DNA from: Sphingomonas bacterium
Lineage (GTDB): Bacteria > Pseudomonadota > Alphaproteobacteria > Sphingomonadales > Sphingomonadaceae
Length of the DNA stretch: 46,493 bases
Assembly (NCBI RefSeq): GCF_028292965.1
Contig: NZ_JAQGLG010000053.1
Coordinates: forward strand, 1 to 46,493
Direction of reading: 5' to 3'
Shown: one piece after another, positions 33,414 through 41,857 of the stretch
How the letters are laid out: each line of letters opens with the position of its first letter
Numbering within the stretch: the stretch's first letter is position 1
Translations under genes and position numbers: made by a program
Notes under the pieces: generated by a model
The model's database searches: none
What the model was told of the DNA's origin: nothing
The model's input: the letters and a program-made list of their open reading frames with translations, nothing else

Positions 33414-34016
33414 TCACACGTAAGGCTCCGTCACGCCAGAGACGATGAGCAACGCGCAAATGGCCGCGAGCATCGCCACGTTCCAGCGCCGCGAATTCAC
33501 CGTTAGCAGCGCGATGAACAGCGCCAGGATCGAGAACCCGCTGACCATGTAAAGCACCTCCGCGGTGGCGTTCACCGCGCTCGCCGGCGTCTCGGGTAGC
33601 GGGTGCATCACGTCCAGCACGGTCACGCCGATCCAGCTCGCCACGTTCGCCGCCAGCAATCCGCCGATCACCATCCGGTTCTGCTTGTCGTACCAGTCGT
33701 CGAAATCCGGCCATTCCTCCGGCGTGTCGGGAAAGATCAACGTCGCGGCGAGATAATAAATGCCGACCATCGCCAATACGCACACCAGCGTCGCATAATT
33801 CGCATAGATCTGGTCACGTGCATCCCAGGCGAGCAGCCAGAAGCTGGTCAGATCGAGCATCACCAGCACGCCGAGCAACGGCGTCAGCCACCCGATCCGC
33901 ACGGCTTTCGTGCCGCGCTTCAGCTTCAGCGCGCGCGAAAATCCGCCCAGAACCTCCGCGATCGCCAGGCCCAGCAGCAACCCGTAAACCGCGAACACTA
34001 ATTCGAACTGGCTCAT
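33414..34016 (-). CDS. Six-helix membrane protein, unknown function
   Basis: The 200-residue protein starts MSQFELVFAVYGLLLGLAIA and has about six membrane helices. A basic loop RALKLKRGTKAVR follows helix 1, and an acidic loop PDTPEEWPDFDDWYD separates helices 3 and 4. No cofactor or catalytic motif is visible. It is followed by no coupled gene. The family is not recognised. Confidence 0.75.
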   Translation of the reverse strand: MSQFELVFAVYGLLLGLAIAEVLGGFSRALKLKRGTKAVRIGWLTPLLGVLVMLDLTSFWLLAWDARDQIYANYATLVCVLAMVGIYYLAATLIFPDTPEEWPDFDDWYDKQNRMVIGGLLAANVASWIGVTVLDVMHPLPETPASAVNATAEVLYMVSGFSILALFIALLTVNSRRWNVAMLAAICALLIVSGVTEPYV

Positions 34017-34144
34017 GCTGCTCCCCTGGCGCTCGGGCCAACCCAGTGTGCTGGTGCATAAACCTGTAAGATCTGCATATTTGCAAGCCCGGCGACTGCG
34101 CCCGCGCCTGTGCCGGCGTGGGAACCCGCCTCATGGCGATGGTC

Positions 34145-34858
34145 CTATGGCTCGTCATGCCACGGATCGGGCAGATGCGCGGCGTGCAGGCGAAAAGCCT
34201 CCGGCGATTGGAATTGCCGCGCACACCAGGTCACTGCCTCGCTTAGGCCGCGCAGCAAGACGGTCGTCGATTCCCGGTGCGACCTGTTCGCCACCCCATC
34301 GTGCGAGACACGATATCCGATCGTCATGTTCGGGGCGGCGATCATCTCGTCCAGCAGGGTATCGAGGTTCAGCCACGGCGCCCCCGCGCGGCGCTGCACC
34401 GCCAGATAGCCGATGAAACTACTGGTCATGATCCGCTCATTCTCCGGTATCGCATAGCGCACGTCCGAAAAATGATCTTCGGCATGGCCGAACTCGACCC
34501 GTTTGGTCCTGTAGGCCGTCGCACCGATCGCAAGCCGCTCCACGTTCAGGACCCCATAATCACGGCCATCGTCATTCGAGCCGGCATGGCCGCGGATATC
34601 GACATGGCCGCGGCCCGAACGGGTGAGCAGGATGTGCACGCCGTTGGTTGCGATCGTGCAGGTGATTTGCGACAGTGTCGGTTCGCGGTCGTCGGGGCCG
34701 TTGACCGAGGTGATCGCGGCGAGGCGCCAGACGCCGTGCTTCGCCCGCGCGAAGGTGAAGACGCTGGGCATCGGCTCGGCCGCGGGCGCAGCCGTAACGA
34801 ATATGGCGCAAGGCAGCGCGGCGAGCGCCATCATGCCGCGGGGCCATTTTGCCGACAT
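34145..34858 (-). CDS. Secreted hypothetical protein
   Basis: The ATG at 34858 is chosen because AGAGGGAT precedes it. It opens MSAKWPRGMMALAALPCAIF, a signal peptide probably cleaved near APAAA. The 237-residue product has predicted strands in the middle (ITCTIATNGVHILLTR, YGVLNVERLAIGA) and a C-terminal part with W-C-A-R and HLPDPWHDEP. I recognise no family. It ends 25 bp upstream of the next hypothetical gene's stop region on the same strand. Confidence 0.65.
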   Translation of the reverse strand: MSAKWPRGMMALAALPCAIFVTAAPAAEPMPSVFTFARAKHGVWRLAAITSVNGPDDREPTLSQITCTIATNGVHILLTRSGRGHVDIRGHAGSNDDGRDYGVLNVERLAIGATAYRTKRVEFGHAEDHFSDVRYAIPENERIMTSSFIGYLAVQRRAGAPWLNLDTLLDEMIAAPNMTIGYRVSHDGVANRSHRESTTVLLRGLSEAVTWCARQFQSPEAFRLHAAHLPDPWHDEP

Positions 34859-34883
34859 CTCGATCCCTCTCATCGCTTGCGGA

Positions 34884-35228
34884 CTAGTCCTCCTCCTCGA
34901 CCCAAAAGATGAAGGCATTGCGGTCGTCAAAGCCGATCAGACCACAATCGAACATCGATGAGCTGAGCGGCCACCAGCCGCGACTTCCGCTCCACCAATA
35001 GCCGTTGCTGAAGAACGACGCCGTGTCGCCGAGATCACGCAGCGCCTCGGCCGCTTCCTTCCTGCGCCCTTCCCGCAACACCGGCCGGCCATAAGCGAGG
35101 CCCGTCGTCCCCGCCACCGCCAGCACATGCGCGGCCTGCATCCTGTCCAGCGCGACCATGCCCTTGTTGGCGAAGGGATCCTCCGTCGCCGTGGGGTAAT
35201 CGATCTTGCCGGCGATGATCCGCGCCAT
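34884..35228 (-). CDS. Hypothetical protein, start uncertain
   Basis: The 114-residue product starts MARIIAGKIDYPTATEDPF and ends DDRNAFIFWVEEED, with a Trp/Ser-rich segment NGYWWSGSRGWW. No ribosome site is evident. An in-frame TAG lies only six codons upstream (35244-35246). Beyond it the same frame stays open and reads MVGVPGICFIDAMQALENLL...WARWWLGERP, so the gene may once have been longer. No family is recognised. Confidence 0.5.
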   Translation of the reverse strand: MARIIAGKIDYPTATEDPFANKGMVALDRMQAAHVLAVAGTTGLAYGRPVLREGRRKEAAEALRDLGDTASFFSNGYWWSGSRGWWPLSSSMFDCGLIGFDDRNAFIFWVEEED

Positions 35229-35392
35229 ATGGCTGTCGCGACCCTAGGGTCGCTCGCCCAGCCACCAGCGCGCCCATTTCCGGCGCGCGTAATTCTTCAG
35301 GAGATTTTCCAGCGCCTGCATTGCGTCAATAAAGCAGATGCCGGGGACGCCCACCATGGGATGTTGCCGGCGCTCCCGCGAAAGGTCCGGCG

Positions 35393-35710
35393 TCAGCCGC
35401 GCGCGTCGCTGTCGTAGAATATCGCATGGTTCAACGCTTCGCCTTCCTTCTCCAGCAGGTAACGGTCGTCCTCCGGATAATATTTCGCCCGCGCCGGGTC
35501 GGCCCCGGCAAAGCGCTTCACCGCTTCGATGTCGCTCCACAGCGTCACCAGCAGGAAATGCGCCTCGTCCTCCTCGTCGCGCCGGGTGAAGATCGCCCTG
35601 ATCAGCCCCGGCACCGACTCATAATCCGGCGCCGCGCGCGTGCGCATGAATTCCTCATAAGCCGCCGCATCCGCGATGCTGGTCCGGCCGTGCCATGTCC
35701 GCAGGATCAC
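35393..35710 (-). CDS. ABM/Dabb-like small monooxygenase-fold protein
   Basis: The GTG at 35710 follows GGAGAGG. The 105-residue product has the dimeric alpha+beta barrel pattern: ILRTWHGRTSIADAAAYEEF, IRAIFTRRDEEDEAHFLLVT, LWSDIEAVKRFAG and the final YYPEDDRYLLEKE. Proteins of this plan include antibiotic-biosynthesis monooxygenases and haem-degrading or stress barrels. The active-site residues are not diagnostic. It is divergently arranged to another ABM protein at 35809. Confidence 0.72.
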   Translation of the reverse strand: MILRTWHGRTSIADAAAYEEFMRTRAAPDYESVPGLIRAIFTRRDEEDEAHFLLVTLWSDIEAVKRFAGADPARAKYYPEDDRYLLEKEGEALNHAIFYDSDARG

Positions 35711-35808
35711 ATCACCTCTCCCTCATTGCCGCCGAACGACACGGCGCTGGCGCGTCGCGCCGATCCCGGCGATGATGCAATTCCATCCCTCTCGTTGAAA
35801 GCCCCGAC

Positions 35809-36096
35809 ATGATCGGCGTCATCGCAACGCTCACCATCCAGCCCGGCAAGCAGGCCGAATTCGAGGTCGTCTTCGCCCGGCTTGCCGCGCAGGTGCGGTC
35901 GGACGAGCCCGGCAACATCTTCTATCTACTCTGCCGCAGCCGTGAGAACGACCAGACCTACAAGGTGCTCGAACAGTATCGCGATCAGGCCGCGCTCGAC
36001 GCCCATCGCGCCAGCGCCCATTACCGCGCCGCCGGCCCGCTCCTCGCGGGGGTTCTGGCAGGGGCGCCGACCGTCGAACTGCTCGACGCGATCTGA
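35809..36096 (+). CDS. Antibiotic biosynthesis monooxygenase (ABM) domain protein
   Basis: The 95-residue protein shows the ABM pattern of YgiN-like quinol monooxygenases: IGVIATLTIQPGKQAEFEVV, EPGNIFYLLCRSRENDQTY, LEQYRDQAALDAHRASAHY. It is probably a homodimeric cytosolic enzyme acting on a quinol or similar aromatic compound. The ribosome site (GAAAG) is weak. It is head-to-head with the ABM-like gene at 35393-35710. Confidence 0.85.
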   Translation: MIGVIATLTIQPGKQAEFEVVFARLAAQVRSDEPGNIFYLLCRSRENDQTYKVLEQYRDQAALDAHRASAHYRAAGPLLAGVLAGAPTVELLDAI

Positions 36097-36188
36097 CGGT
36101 CGTCGCAGGGGGCCAGGACGGTTTCCGTCGGGCTGGCTTCTTCCGCGACCGCAGCCGATCCGGCTTCAGAGTTCCGGCGAGAATCGCT

Positions 36189-36767
36189 TCACAGCGCTGC
36201 TATCCCGACGCTCCGGAACTTAACGACGCCGGCACCATATTGCAGCGCGATCGGGCCGGCGGCATGCATAGGGTCGCGGGCGGAATCGACTGTCTTCCGA
36301 CCATTCAAAGCGACGGAAAAGACGTCGCCACGCGCCCGGATTTCCATCAAATTCCACCGACCACCCGCTTTTGGCATCGGGAAGACCTTGGCCACGTCGA
36401 CAATGGCACCGGTGCCGTAGTCGGGATCGGGGCGGGTGTCGAAGATGTTGACCTCATAGGCATTCCTGGCGCTGATCCGGTCGCGGTCCGAGCAGCGGAT
36501 GAAGATGCCCGAATTGGCGTCATGGCTGACCCAAAACTCGGCGCGCAAGTCGAAATCGCGGTAGCTGGCTGTCGACACAAGGAAGCTGAACCCGCCCTTG
36601 TCCGCGCAGATCATGCCGTCCTTCACCGTCCAGTTGGCGTCGCCGACCGCGATCCAGCCATCGAGATCTTTGCCGTCGAACAGGGGCATGAACCGGCCCT
36701 TGGCGGACGTTGGCATCGCAAGCGACGCCGCGGCGACGCCAAGGAGGAAGCTGCGGCGAGAGGTCAT
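36189..36767 (-). CDS. DUF1080 (3-keto-disaccharide hydrolase-like) secreted protein
   Basis: The 192-residue protein starts MTSRRSFLLGVAAASLAMP, a Tat-like signal with twin arginines. The mature part is a single jelly-roll DUF1080 domain: FMPLFDGKDLDGWIAVGDAN, WTVKDGMICADKG, SYRDFDLRAEFWVSHDANSG, IFIRCSDRDR, WNLMEIRARGDVFSVALNGR and FRSVGI. Members are periplasmic and act on glucosides or 3-keto-disaccharides. It is 10 bp downstream of the DoxX gene and likely co-transcribed. Confidence 0.88.
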   Translation of the reverse strand: MTSRRSFLLGVAAASLAMPTSAKGRFMPLFDGKDLDGWIAVGDANWTVKDGMICADKGGFSFLVSTASYRDFDLRAEFWVSHDANSGIFIRCSDRDRISARNAYEVNIFDTRPDPDYGTGAIVDVAKVFPMPKAGGRWNLMEIRARGDVFSVALNGRKTVDSARDPMHAAGPIALQYGAGVVKFRSVGIAAL

Positions 36768-36777
36768 GGCGAGGGGC

Positions 36778-37248
36778 TCAGGCCCGAACGACGGAAAGGC
36801 GGCGACGCCGCAACCACGCCAACGCGCGGCGCGGATCGGGTGACCGCACCATTGCGAAGGGGCCATCCCCGACAACAGCCTGAACACCGAGAAGCGCCAG
36901 CCAAACGAGGGGGAGTTCAGCGCCGGCCTTGGTGAAGAAGAAGCCGTTGCGCACCATCCAGAAATGGGCGGCGCCCAGCATCATCGGCATGGCATAGCAG
37001 GCGACATATCTGGTCAGAACGCCCGGGATCAGAAGCAGCGCGCCGGCAAGTTCCGCCGAAAGGACATAGGCAGGCACGAAGGCGGGATATCCCGCCTTGA
37101 GCAGATTTTCCCACCAGGCTTCCAGCCCGCCGGGGAAAATCACCAGCTTCCAATAGAGATGCACAATGAAGAGAGACGCCAGAAGCAGTCGGAGCAGCAA
37201 AGCCGCTCTTTCAGGTGCCGACGCGCCCTCCGCTTGTGCATTCCGCAT
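36778..37248 (-). CDS. DoxX-family membrane protein
   Basis: The ATG at 37248 has a GGGGGGCGAAAG leader. The 156-residue protein shows the DoxX arrangement of four helices: RLLLASLFIVHLYWKLVIFP, FVPAYVLSAELAGALLLIPG, CYAMPMMLGAAHFWMVRNG and LVWLALLGVQAVVGDGPFA. The GGLEAWWENL linker is also typical. DoxX proteins are inner-membrane subunits linked to quinone or thiosulfate chemistry in some hosts. The role here is not known. It precedes the DUF1080 gene. Confidence 0.82.
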   Translation of the reverse strand: MRNAQAEGASAPERAALLLRLLLASLFIVHLYWKLVIFPGGLEAWWENLLKAGYPAFVPAYVLSAELAGALLLIPGVLTRYVACYAMPMMLGAAHFWMVRNGFFFTKAGAELPLVWLALLGVQAVVGDGPFAMVRSPDPRRALAWLRRRRLSVVRA

Positions 37249-37488
37249 CTTTCGCCCCCCGGCCGCATCAGCGCGCCGCCGTTGAATAGCATTGCGCGAT
37301 GAATGTCCGCAATCGGCCGGCCGTCGGCATGGCGTGATCGAATGAATCAATGTCCGGTTCTGGACTCGACCGCTGTCACCCTGAACGGCGGCAAGGGGGC
37401 GGTCGCGACCCGTACGCTTTTATCGGGGCAGCCTCCCAAGACACCACACGCCGCTTCCTTTCGGTGCGCTGGACGCTAGGTCGGAGCG

Positions 37489-37908
37489 ATGACGGACAAT
37501 TCCACGCTCATTGCCCAGCCGATACTCCCGCGGCACATTGTGAAGATCTTCTTCGACGGTGGCTGCCGGCCCAATCCCGGCGCAATGGAAGTGGCGGTCG
37601 TCGCGCAGGGCGAGGCGCGGATCCTGCGCGATATCGGCCATGGCAGCAGCGGCGATGCCGAATGGCTGGCGCTGATCCACGCGCTGAAGGTCGCGGTGTC
37701 GATCGGCGCGGCGGACTTCGTCCTGCTCGGCGATTCCGCCTCCGTCGTGGCGCAGGCGAGTGGCAAGGCGAAGTGTCGCGGCGCGGCGATCGCCCATCGC
37801 GCGGCGCTTCTCGCGCTGACGCCTGACGGAGAACCGCCGCGCATCCGCCACATCAAGCGCTCGCACAACCTCGCCGGCATCGCGCTCGCGCGGCTGCACG
37901 ACCGGTAA
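37489..37908 (+). CDS. RNase H-like protein with altered active site
   Basis: The 139-residue protein has the RNase HI fold signature KIFFDGGCRPNPG (D23), E58 in GDAEWLALIHAL and D82 in LLGDSASVV. In the usual last motif (N-x-x-A-D-x-L-A) the sequence is SHNLAGIAL, with Gly at the aspartate position (about residue 130), so the fourth metal ligand is missing. RNase HI hydrolyses RNA in RNA:DNA hybrids; this variant may be weak or repurposed. Its stop is 4 bp from the GST start. Confidence 0.83.
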   Translation: MTDNSTLIAQPILPRHIVKIFFDGGCRPNPGAMEVAVVAQGEARILRDIGHGSSGDAEWLALIHALKVAVSIGAADFVLLGDSASVVAQASGKAKCRGAAIAHRAALLALTPDGEPPRIRHIKRSHNLAGIALARLHDR

Positions 37909-37912
37909 CCTC

Positions 37913-38512
37913 GTGCCGATCCTCTACAGCTTCCGCCGCTGCCCCTATGCGATGCGCGCGCGCATGGCGTTGTTGGTCAGCGGCGCGCCGTTCGAGCTGC
38001 GCGAGGTCGCGCTGCGCGACAAACCCGCCGCGATGATCGCCGCCTCGCCCAAGGCCACCGTTCCGGTGCTCGTGCTGGAAGACGGCGCGGTGATCGATGA
38101 GAGTATCGACATCATGCGCTGGGCACTGCGGCGCAACGACCCGGAAGACTGGCTGGCCGGCGACGACGCCGACCTGATCGAGCGCTTCGACGACCGCTTC
38201 AAGCACCACCTCGACCGCTACAAATATCCCGATCGCCACCAGGCCGATCCGGTCGAGCACCGCGCCGCCGGCCTCGCGCTGTTGCAGGAGCTGGAACAGC
38301 GCCTCGCGACCCACGCCAACCTGTGCCGCGACACCCGCGCGCTGGCCGACATCGCTATCATGCCCTTCGTCCGCCAGTTCGCCGCGGTCGACCGCGTCTG
38401 GTTCGACGCGCAGCCGGTCCCGCGCGTGCAAGGCTGGCTGGCCCGCCATGTCGCGTCGCCGCTGTTCGATCAGGCAATGCTGCGTGTCGCGCCCTGGGCA
38501 CCGGACGCCTGA
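37913..38512 (+). CDS. Glutathione S-transferase family protein
   Basis: The GTG at 37913 follows the RNase H-like gene after 4 bp. The 199-residue protein has an N-terminal thioredoxin fold with SFRRCPYAMRARMAL (C9) and the cis-proline segment KATVPVLVLEDGAVIDES, then a helical C-terminal domain (FDDRFKHHLDRYKYPDR, ALADIAIMPFVRQFA). It is a GST-like protein with a CPYA motif in place of a CPYC dithiol. It is cytosolic and the substrate is unknown. Confidence 0.88.
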   Translation: MPILYSFRRCPYAMRARMALLVSGAPFELREVALRDKPAAMIAASPKATVPVLVLEDGAVIDESIDIMRWALRRNDPEDWLAGDDADLIERFDDRFKHHLDRYKYPDRHQADPVEHRAAGLALLQELEQRLATHANLCRDTRALADIAIMPFVRQFAAVDRVWFDAQPVPRVQGWLARHVASPLFDQAMLRVAPWAPDA

Positions 38513-38611
38513 CCAGCGCCACGCATCATCGCGAAGTGCGATTTCGTCTCGCTGACGTTCATCAAAGAGTCCCCACAAAGAGCCATGGAGGGTCCGGTGC
38601 TGGAGATCGTG

Positions 38612-38818
38612 ATGACGGACAGGGACAAGCAAGAAACCGCCTTCCTGCTGCGGCGCGCCGAGCAGGAAGCGATCAGTGCCATCCGCACCGGCCACCCCCA
38701 TGCCGCCGCCGCGCATTTCGAAATGGCGCTGATCTATGGCGAGCGCGCGCGGGAGGCGCTGGCGGGGGAGGGCGATCCGCTCCCCCGCACGGAGGAAAAC
38801 CGGCTGCGACAGGGCTAG
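38612..38818 (+). CDS. Small helical hypothetical protein
   Basis: The ATG at 38612 has GGAG 6 nt upstream (an ATG at 38585 is also in frame). The 68-residue product reads MTDRDKQETAFLLRRAEQEA then HFEMALIYGERAREALAG, a helical-hairpin pattern without membrane segments. No family is recognised with certainty. Short proteins of this kind are common in sphingomonads. Confidence 0.6.
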   Translation: MTDRDKQETAFLLRRAEQEAISAIRTGHPHAAAAHFEMALIYGERAREALAGEGDPLPRTEENRLRQG

Positions 38819-38832
38819 CCGGCGGGACGGCC

Positions 38833-39213
38833 TCATGCGTCCGCGGGGAAGTCGATCGTGACGCGATCGGCGTAAAAGGCGAGATGCCCCGCAATCTCGG
38901 CGACCGCCGGAAAAGGCCGTTCGTAACTCCACACCGCATTGGCCGCGCCTTCCCCGCCGCCCGGCAGGTCCAAATAGCTGCAATCGCCCTTGAACGGGCA
39001 ATAGGTCATGTGCGCTGAAGGTTTGAGCAGCGCCATGTCGGCATCCTCGCGCGGGATATAGTGTACGGCCGGATATTGCGCCTCGCGCAACGTCAGCGCG
39101 CGGCGCGTGTCGGCGAGAACCACATCGCCGAGCATGACGCGCACGCGTGCCGGGTTGGGCGCGATGGTGATGGGATGGTCGGGGCCGGGTATCCGGATCG
39201 CTCTGCTGGCCAT
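38833..39213 (-). CDS. DUF427 protein
   Basis: The ATG at 39213 is preceded by AAGGAG. The 126-residue protein follows the DUF427 (COG2343) pattern: VMLGDVVLADTRRALTLRE, PAVHYIPREDADMALL, THMTYCPFKGDCSYL-like core and VWSYERPFPAVAEIAGHLAF. It is a small cytosolic beta-tent protein with no established reaction. The neighbouring 39214-39616 interval contains a long inverted repeat and no gene. Confidence 0.9.
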   Translation of the reverse strand: MASRAIRIPGPDHPITIAPNPARVRVMLGDVVLADTRRALTLREAQYPAVHYIPREDADMALLKPSAHMTYCPFKGDCSYLDLPGGGEGAANAVWSYERPFPAVAEIAGHLAFYADRVTIDFPADA

Positions 39214-39287
39214 GATGGTAACTCCTTGATGAAGGGGGGATCGTTGCGAAATGCCACCGCACTTCCTCAACCGTCACCTGAACTTGT

Positions 39288-39454
39288 TTGGCGCTTATGC
39301 CGTTCAAACGAGGAAAAGAGATGCCATCCCGGCGAAGGCCGGGGCCCAGTTGGGGAACGGTGGTAAACGGGCGTTGCGCCTTGTTACTTCTGCCTTCCCA
39401 ACTGGGCCCCGGCCTTCGCCGGGGTGGTACCTGTTTGAATGGCATAGGCGCCAA
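39288..39454. repeat. Long REP/MITE-like inverted repeat
   Basis: The outer arms start TTGGCGC(T/C)TATGCC and contain GTTCAAAC-like sequence. The inner arms (39328-39354 and 39397-39423) are perfectly complementary over 27 bp with the core GGCGAAGGCCGGGGCCCA. The loop is about 42 bp. The design (nested palindromes, outer imperfect and inner perfect) fits a dispersed repeat. It fills most of the 403-bp gap between the DUF427 and SDR genes, where I see no gene. Confidence 0.8.
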
Positions 39455-39616
39455 CTTGTTTCAGGGTCCATGCGCGGTCCGGACTCCCAGGAGCGGCGCT
39501 CCCGGTTCGGGTGACCGCGCACGGAAACAAGTTCGGCATGACGATCGAATTTTGCAACGATCCCGCAAAGGGGAAGGGCCGGGAGGCGACCGACGCGGCC
39601 GCCTCCGGCGATGGTC

Positions 39617-40363
39617 TCAGCCGGCGGTCTTGCCGCCATCGACGCCGAGCACATGGCCGGTGATGAACGAGGCCGCGGCCGATCCGATGAACAGGATCGC
39701 ATGCGCCACCTCCTCGGGCCGGCCGATCCGCTTTTGCGGATTCAGGGTGGCGAGATAGGCTTTGCCATCCGCCCCGCCGGTAAACCGGTCGAGCATGCCG
39801 GTGTCGATCGGCCCCGGCGCCACGGCGTTGACGCGCACGCCATACGCCCCGGCCTCCAGCGCGATCGATTTGGTCAGCCCCTCCACCGCATGCTTGCTGG
39901 CGGCGTAGATCGACGCACCGGCACCGCCCTCATGGCCGAAAGTCGACGAGATGTTGACGATGCTGCCGCTGCCCTGCGCCTGCATCACGCGCAGTTCGTG
40001 CTTCATGCTCAGGATCATGCCCAGCACATTGGTGTCGAACGTCGCGGCATAGCTTTCGGCGCTCTGCTCGGTCGCCGGGCCGGGCTTGCCCTCGGTACCC
40101 GCTGCGTTGACCGCGATATCGAGCCGTCCGAACCGCGCCACCACGCCATCGACCAGCGCGCTGACATCGCTCTCATGGCGAACATCGGCGCGGATGAAGG
40201 CGGCCTCGGCGCCGAGCGCCTCCAGCTCGCCGACCAATGCCGCGCCGGCATCGTCGTGCCGACCCGAGACGACGATACGCGCACCATCGGCGGCATAGGC
40301 GAGGGCGGTGGCCCGGGCGATGCCGGTCAGCGCGCCGGTGATCAAAACGACAGGGTTTTCCAT
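39617..40363 (-). CDS. Short-chain dehydrogenase/reductase
   Basis: The 248-residue protein has the nucleotide motif TGALTGI (9-15), NAAG (86-89), the catalytic S140 in NISSTFG, Y153 and K157 in YAASK, and the end PEEVAHAILFIGSAAASFIT with GHVLGVDGG. All residues of the classical SDR tetrad region are intact, so it should be an NAD(P)H oxidoreductase of unknown substrate. It is divergent from a LysR regulator gene 111 bp away, which probably controls it. Confidence 0.93.
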   Translation of the reverse strand: MENPVVLITGALTGIARATALAYAADGARIVVSGRHDDAGAALVGELEALGAEAAFIRADVRHESDVSALVDGVVARFGRLDIAVNAAGTEGKPGPATEQSAESYAATFDTNVLGMILSMKHELRVMQAQGSGSIVNISSTFGHEGGAGASIYAASKHAVEGLTKSIALEAGAYGVRVNAVAPGPIDTGMLDRFTGGADGKAYLATLNPQKRIGRPEEVAHAILFIGSAAASFITGHVLGVDGGKTAG

Positions 40364-40474
40364 GATCTTTCTCCGTTTGCCCCGCCGCTCGAATGACCGG
40401 CCGATGGCGCTGATCTATGTTCCGCTGGCCTCGCCGAAAAAGACTTGTTACGCACGCTCCCATACTTTTAAGGC

Positions 40475-41368
40475 ATGGATATGGACCTGCGGCACCTGCG
40501 CTATTTCGTCGCCGTGGCGGAAGAAGGCAGCCTGACGATCGCGGCGGAGAAACGGCTTCACACCGCGCAACCCTCGCTCAGCCGGCAGATGAAGGATCTC
40601 GAGTTCGAACTCGGCTGCGCGCTGATGACACGCTCGGTGCGCGGCATCGAACTGACCGCCGCCGGCCGGGTGTTCCTCGACCATGCCCGGGTCATCCTGT
40701 TGCAGGTCGATGCGGCGGGCGAGGCCGCGCGCCGCGCGGCGCAACCACCACGCACCGCCTTCGCGCTGGGCTTTCTCACCGGGCATGAATTCGAATGGCT
40801 CGCCGCCGTCATGGCGATCGTGCGCGACGCGCTGCCCGACGCGGAGGTGACGATCCACAGCCTGTCGTCGCCCGATCTCGCCGCCGGGCTGATGCGCGGC
40901 AAGATCGACCTCGCCCTGATGCGCCCGGAACGTAACACGCCGGGTCTGGTCTTCACGACGCTCCGCCGCGAACCGCTGATCGTGCTGATGCCGGCCGATC
41001 ACCGCCTCACCGCGCGCGACACGATCCGCCCCGAGGATATCGCGGCGGAACGGCTGGTCGGGGTGCCGATGGCCAGGTCACCCGCCTTGCGCACCGTCAT
41101 CGATGCCTATGCCAGCGCGATCGGCATCGACCTCGCGCCAGATTTCGAGGTCGACAATCTGTCCATGGCCATGTCGCTCGTCGTATCGACCGGCGGCATC
41201 GCGCTGATGCCCCTCTACGCGCGCAACCTGTTGCCGCCGACCGTGACCAGCCGGCCGCTGGATGGCGTCGCGCCGGGCATCGATCTGGCGGTTGCCTATA
41301 ACGAGGCCAGCAGTGTCAGCGGATTGCGCGTCATGGCCGAGCGGATTGCCGCTTCCGACGCGGCATAG
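40475..41368 (+). CDS. LysR-family transcriptional regulator
   Basis: The 297-residue protein starts MDMDLRHLRYFVAVAEEGSL with the LysR HTH (about 1-62: AAEKRLHTAQPSLSRQMKDL) and an effector domain (about 92-290) with LMRGKIDLALMRPE and LVVSTGGIALMPLYARN. It should bind the 111-bp divergent interval and regulate the SDR gene. The effector is unknown. The closest well-known architecture is the HcaR/BenM-type subgroup, on general similarity only. Confidence 0.92.
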   Translation: MDMDLRHLRYFVAVAEEGSLTIAAEKRLHTAQPSLSRQMKDLEFELGCALMTRSVRGIELTAAGRVFLDHARVILLQVDAAGEAARRAAQPPRTAFALGFLTGHEFEWLAAVMAIVRDALPDAEVTIHSLSSPDLAAGLMRGKIDLALMRPERNTPGLVFTTLRREPLIVLMPADHRLTARDTIRPEDIAAERLVGVPMARSPALRTVIDAYASAIGIDLAPDFEVDNLSMAMSLVVSTGGIALMPLYARNLLPPTVTSRPLDGVAPGIDLAVAYNEASSVSGLRVMAERIAASDAA

Positions 41369-41629
41369 CGTGATTCAATCCGCGGGGCAGGGACCGGCGC
41401 TCCGGTTATCCGGACGTAATGAGACGAGCTGGAAAGGCGGCGAACCACGATCCGCCCATCCAAGTTGGCCGGCGGGCACGGGTCGGAAAGCAGCCTGGCC
41501 GCTCTCGCAGCGATCGATTGACCTGAAACCGGCCCGGCCCAAAGCACGATAAAAGCCGTCCGGCCGCCGCCGCCCCATTTGCAGACATGCTCGATTAGCT
41601 TACACCCATGTCAATAGTGAGGCTGGTGA

Positions 41630-41857
41630 ATGCTGCGGACCATCATCAATGGCGAAGTCGTCGCCCGCGAAGCGGTCCTTGCATGGGAAGATCGGCGCAC
41701 GGCCGCGGTACGACGCAAGCTCAAACTGGCTCCGTCCGCCGCGCCACGCGATCAGCAGCGCCGCGAGCTTCTGGATCGAAAGCTTGCGCTCGGCCATGAC
41801 GGTCTGCGTACCTTGATCGGACGCGGGCTGTGGCTTTCCGACAAGATCACCCATTGA
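41630..41857 (+). CDS. Small hypothetical protein
   Basis: The 75-residue ORF reads MLRTIINGEVVAREAVLAW and ends LIGRGLWLSDKITH. It is helical and basic in the middle (RRKLKLAPSAAPRDQQRREL). Its stop overlaps the probable TTG start of the next gene, which supports both being real. No family is recognised. The 260-bp interval before it (41369-41629) holds nothing that I can name. Confidence 0.5.
   Translation: MLRTIINGEVVAREAVLAWEDRRTAAVRRKLKLAPSAAPRDQQRRELLDRKLALGHDGLRTLIGRGLWLSDKITH

Noticed and set aside
37853..39454. A 533-codon - strand frame covering the GST, small protein and DUF427 genes
   Set aside because: It overlaps three supported genes in other frames and begins inside a palindromic repeat; its composition is that of antisense reading.
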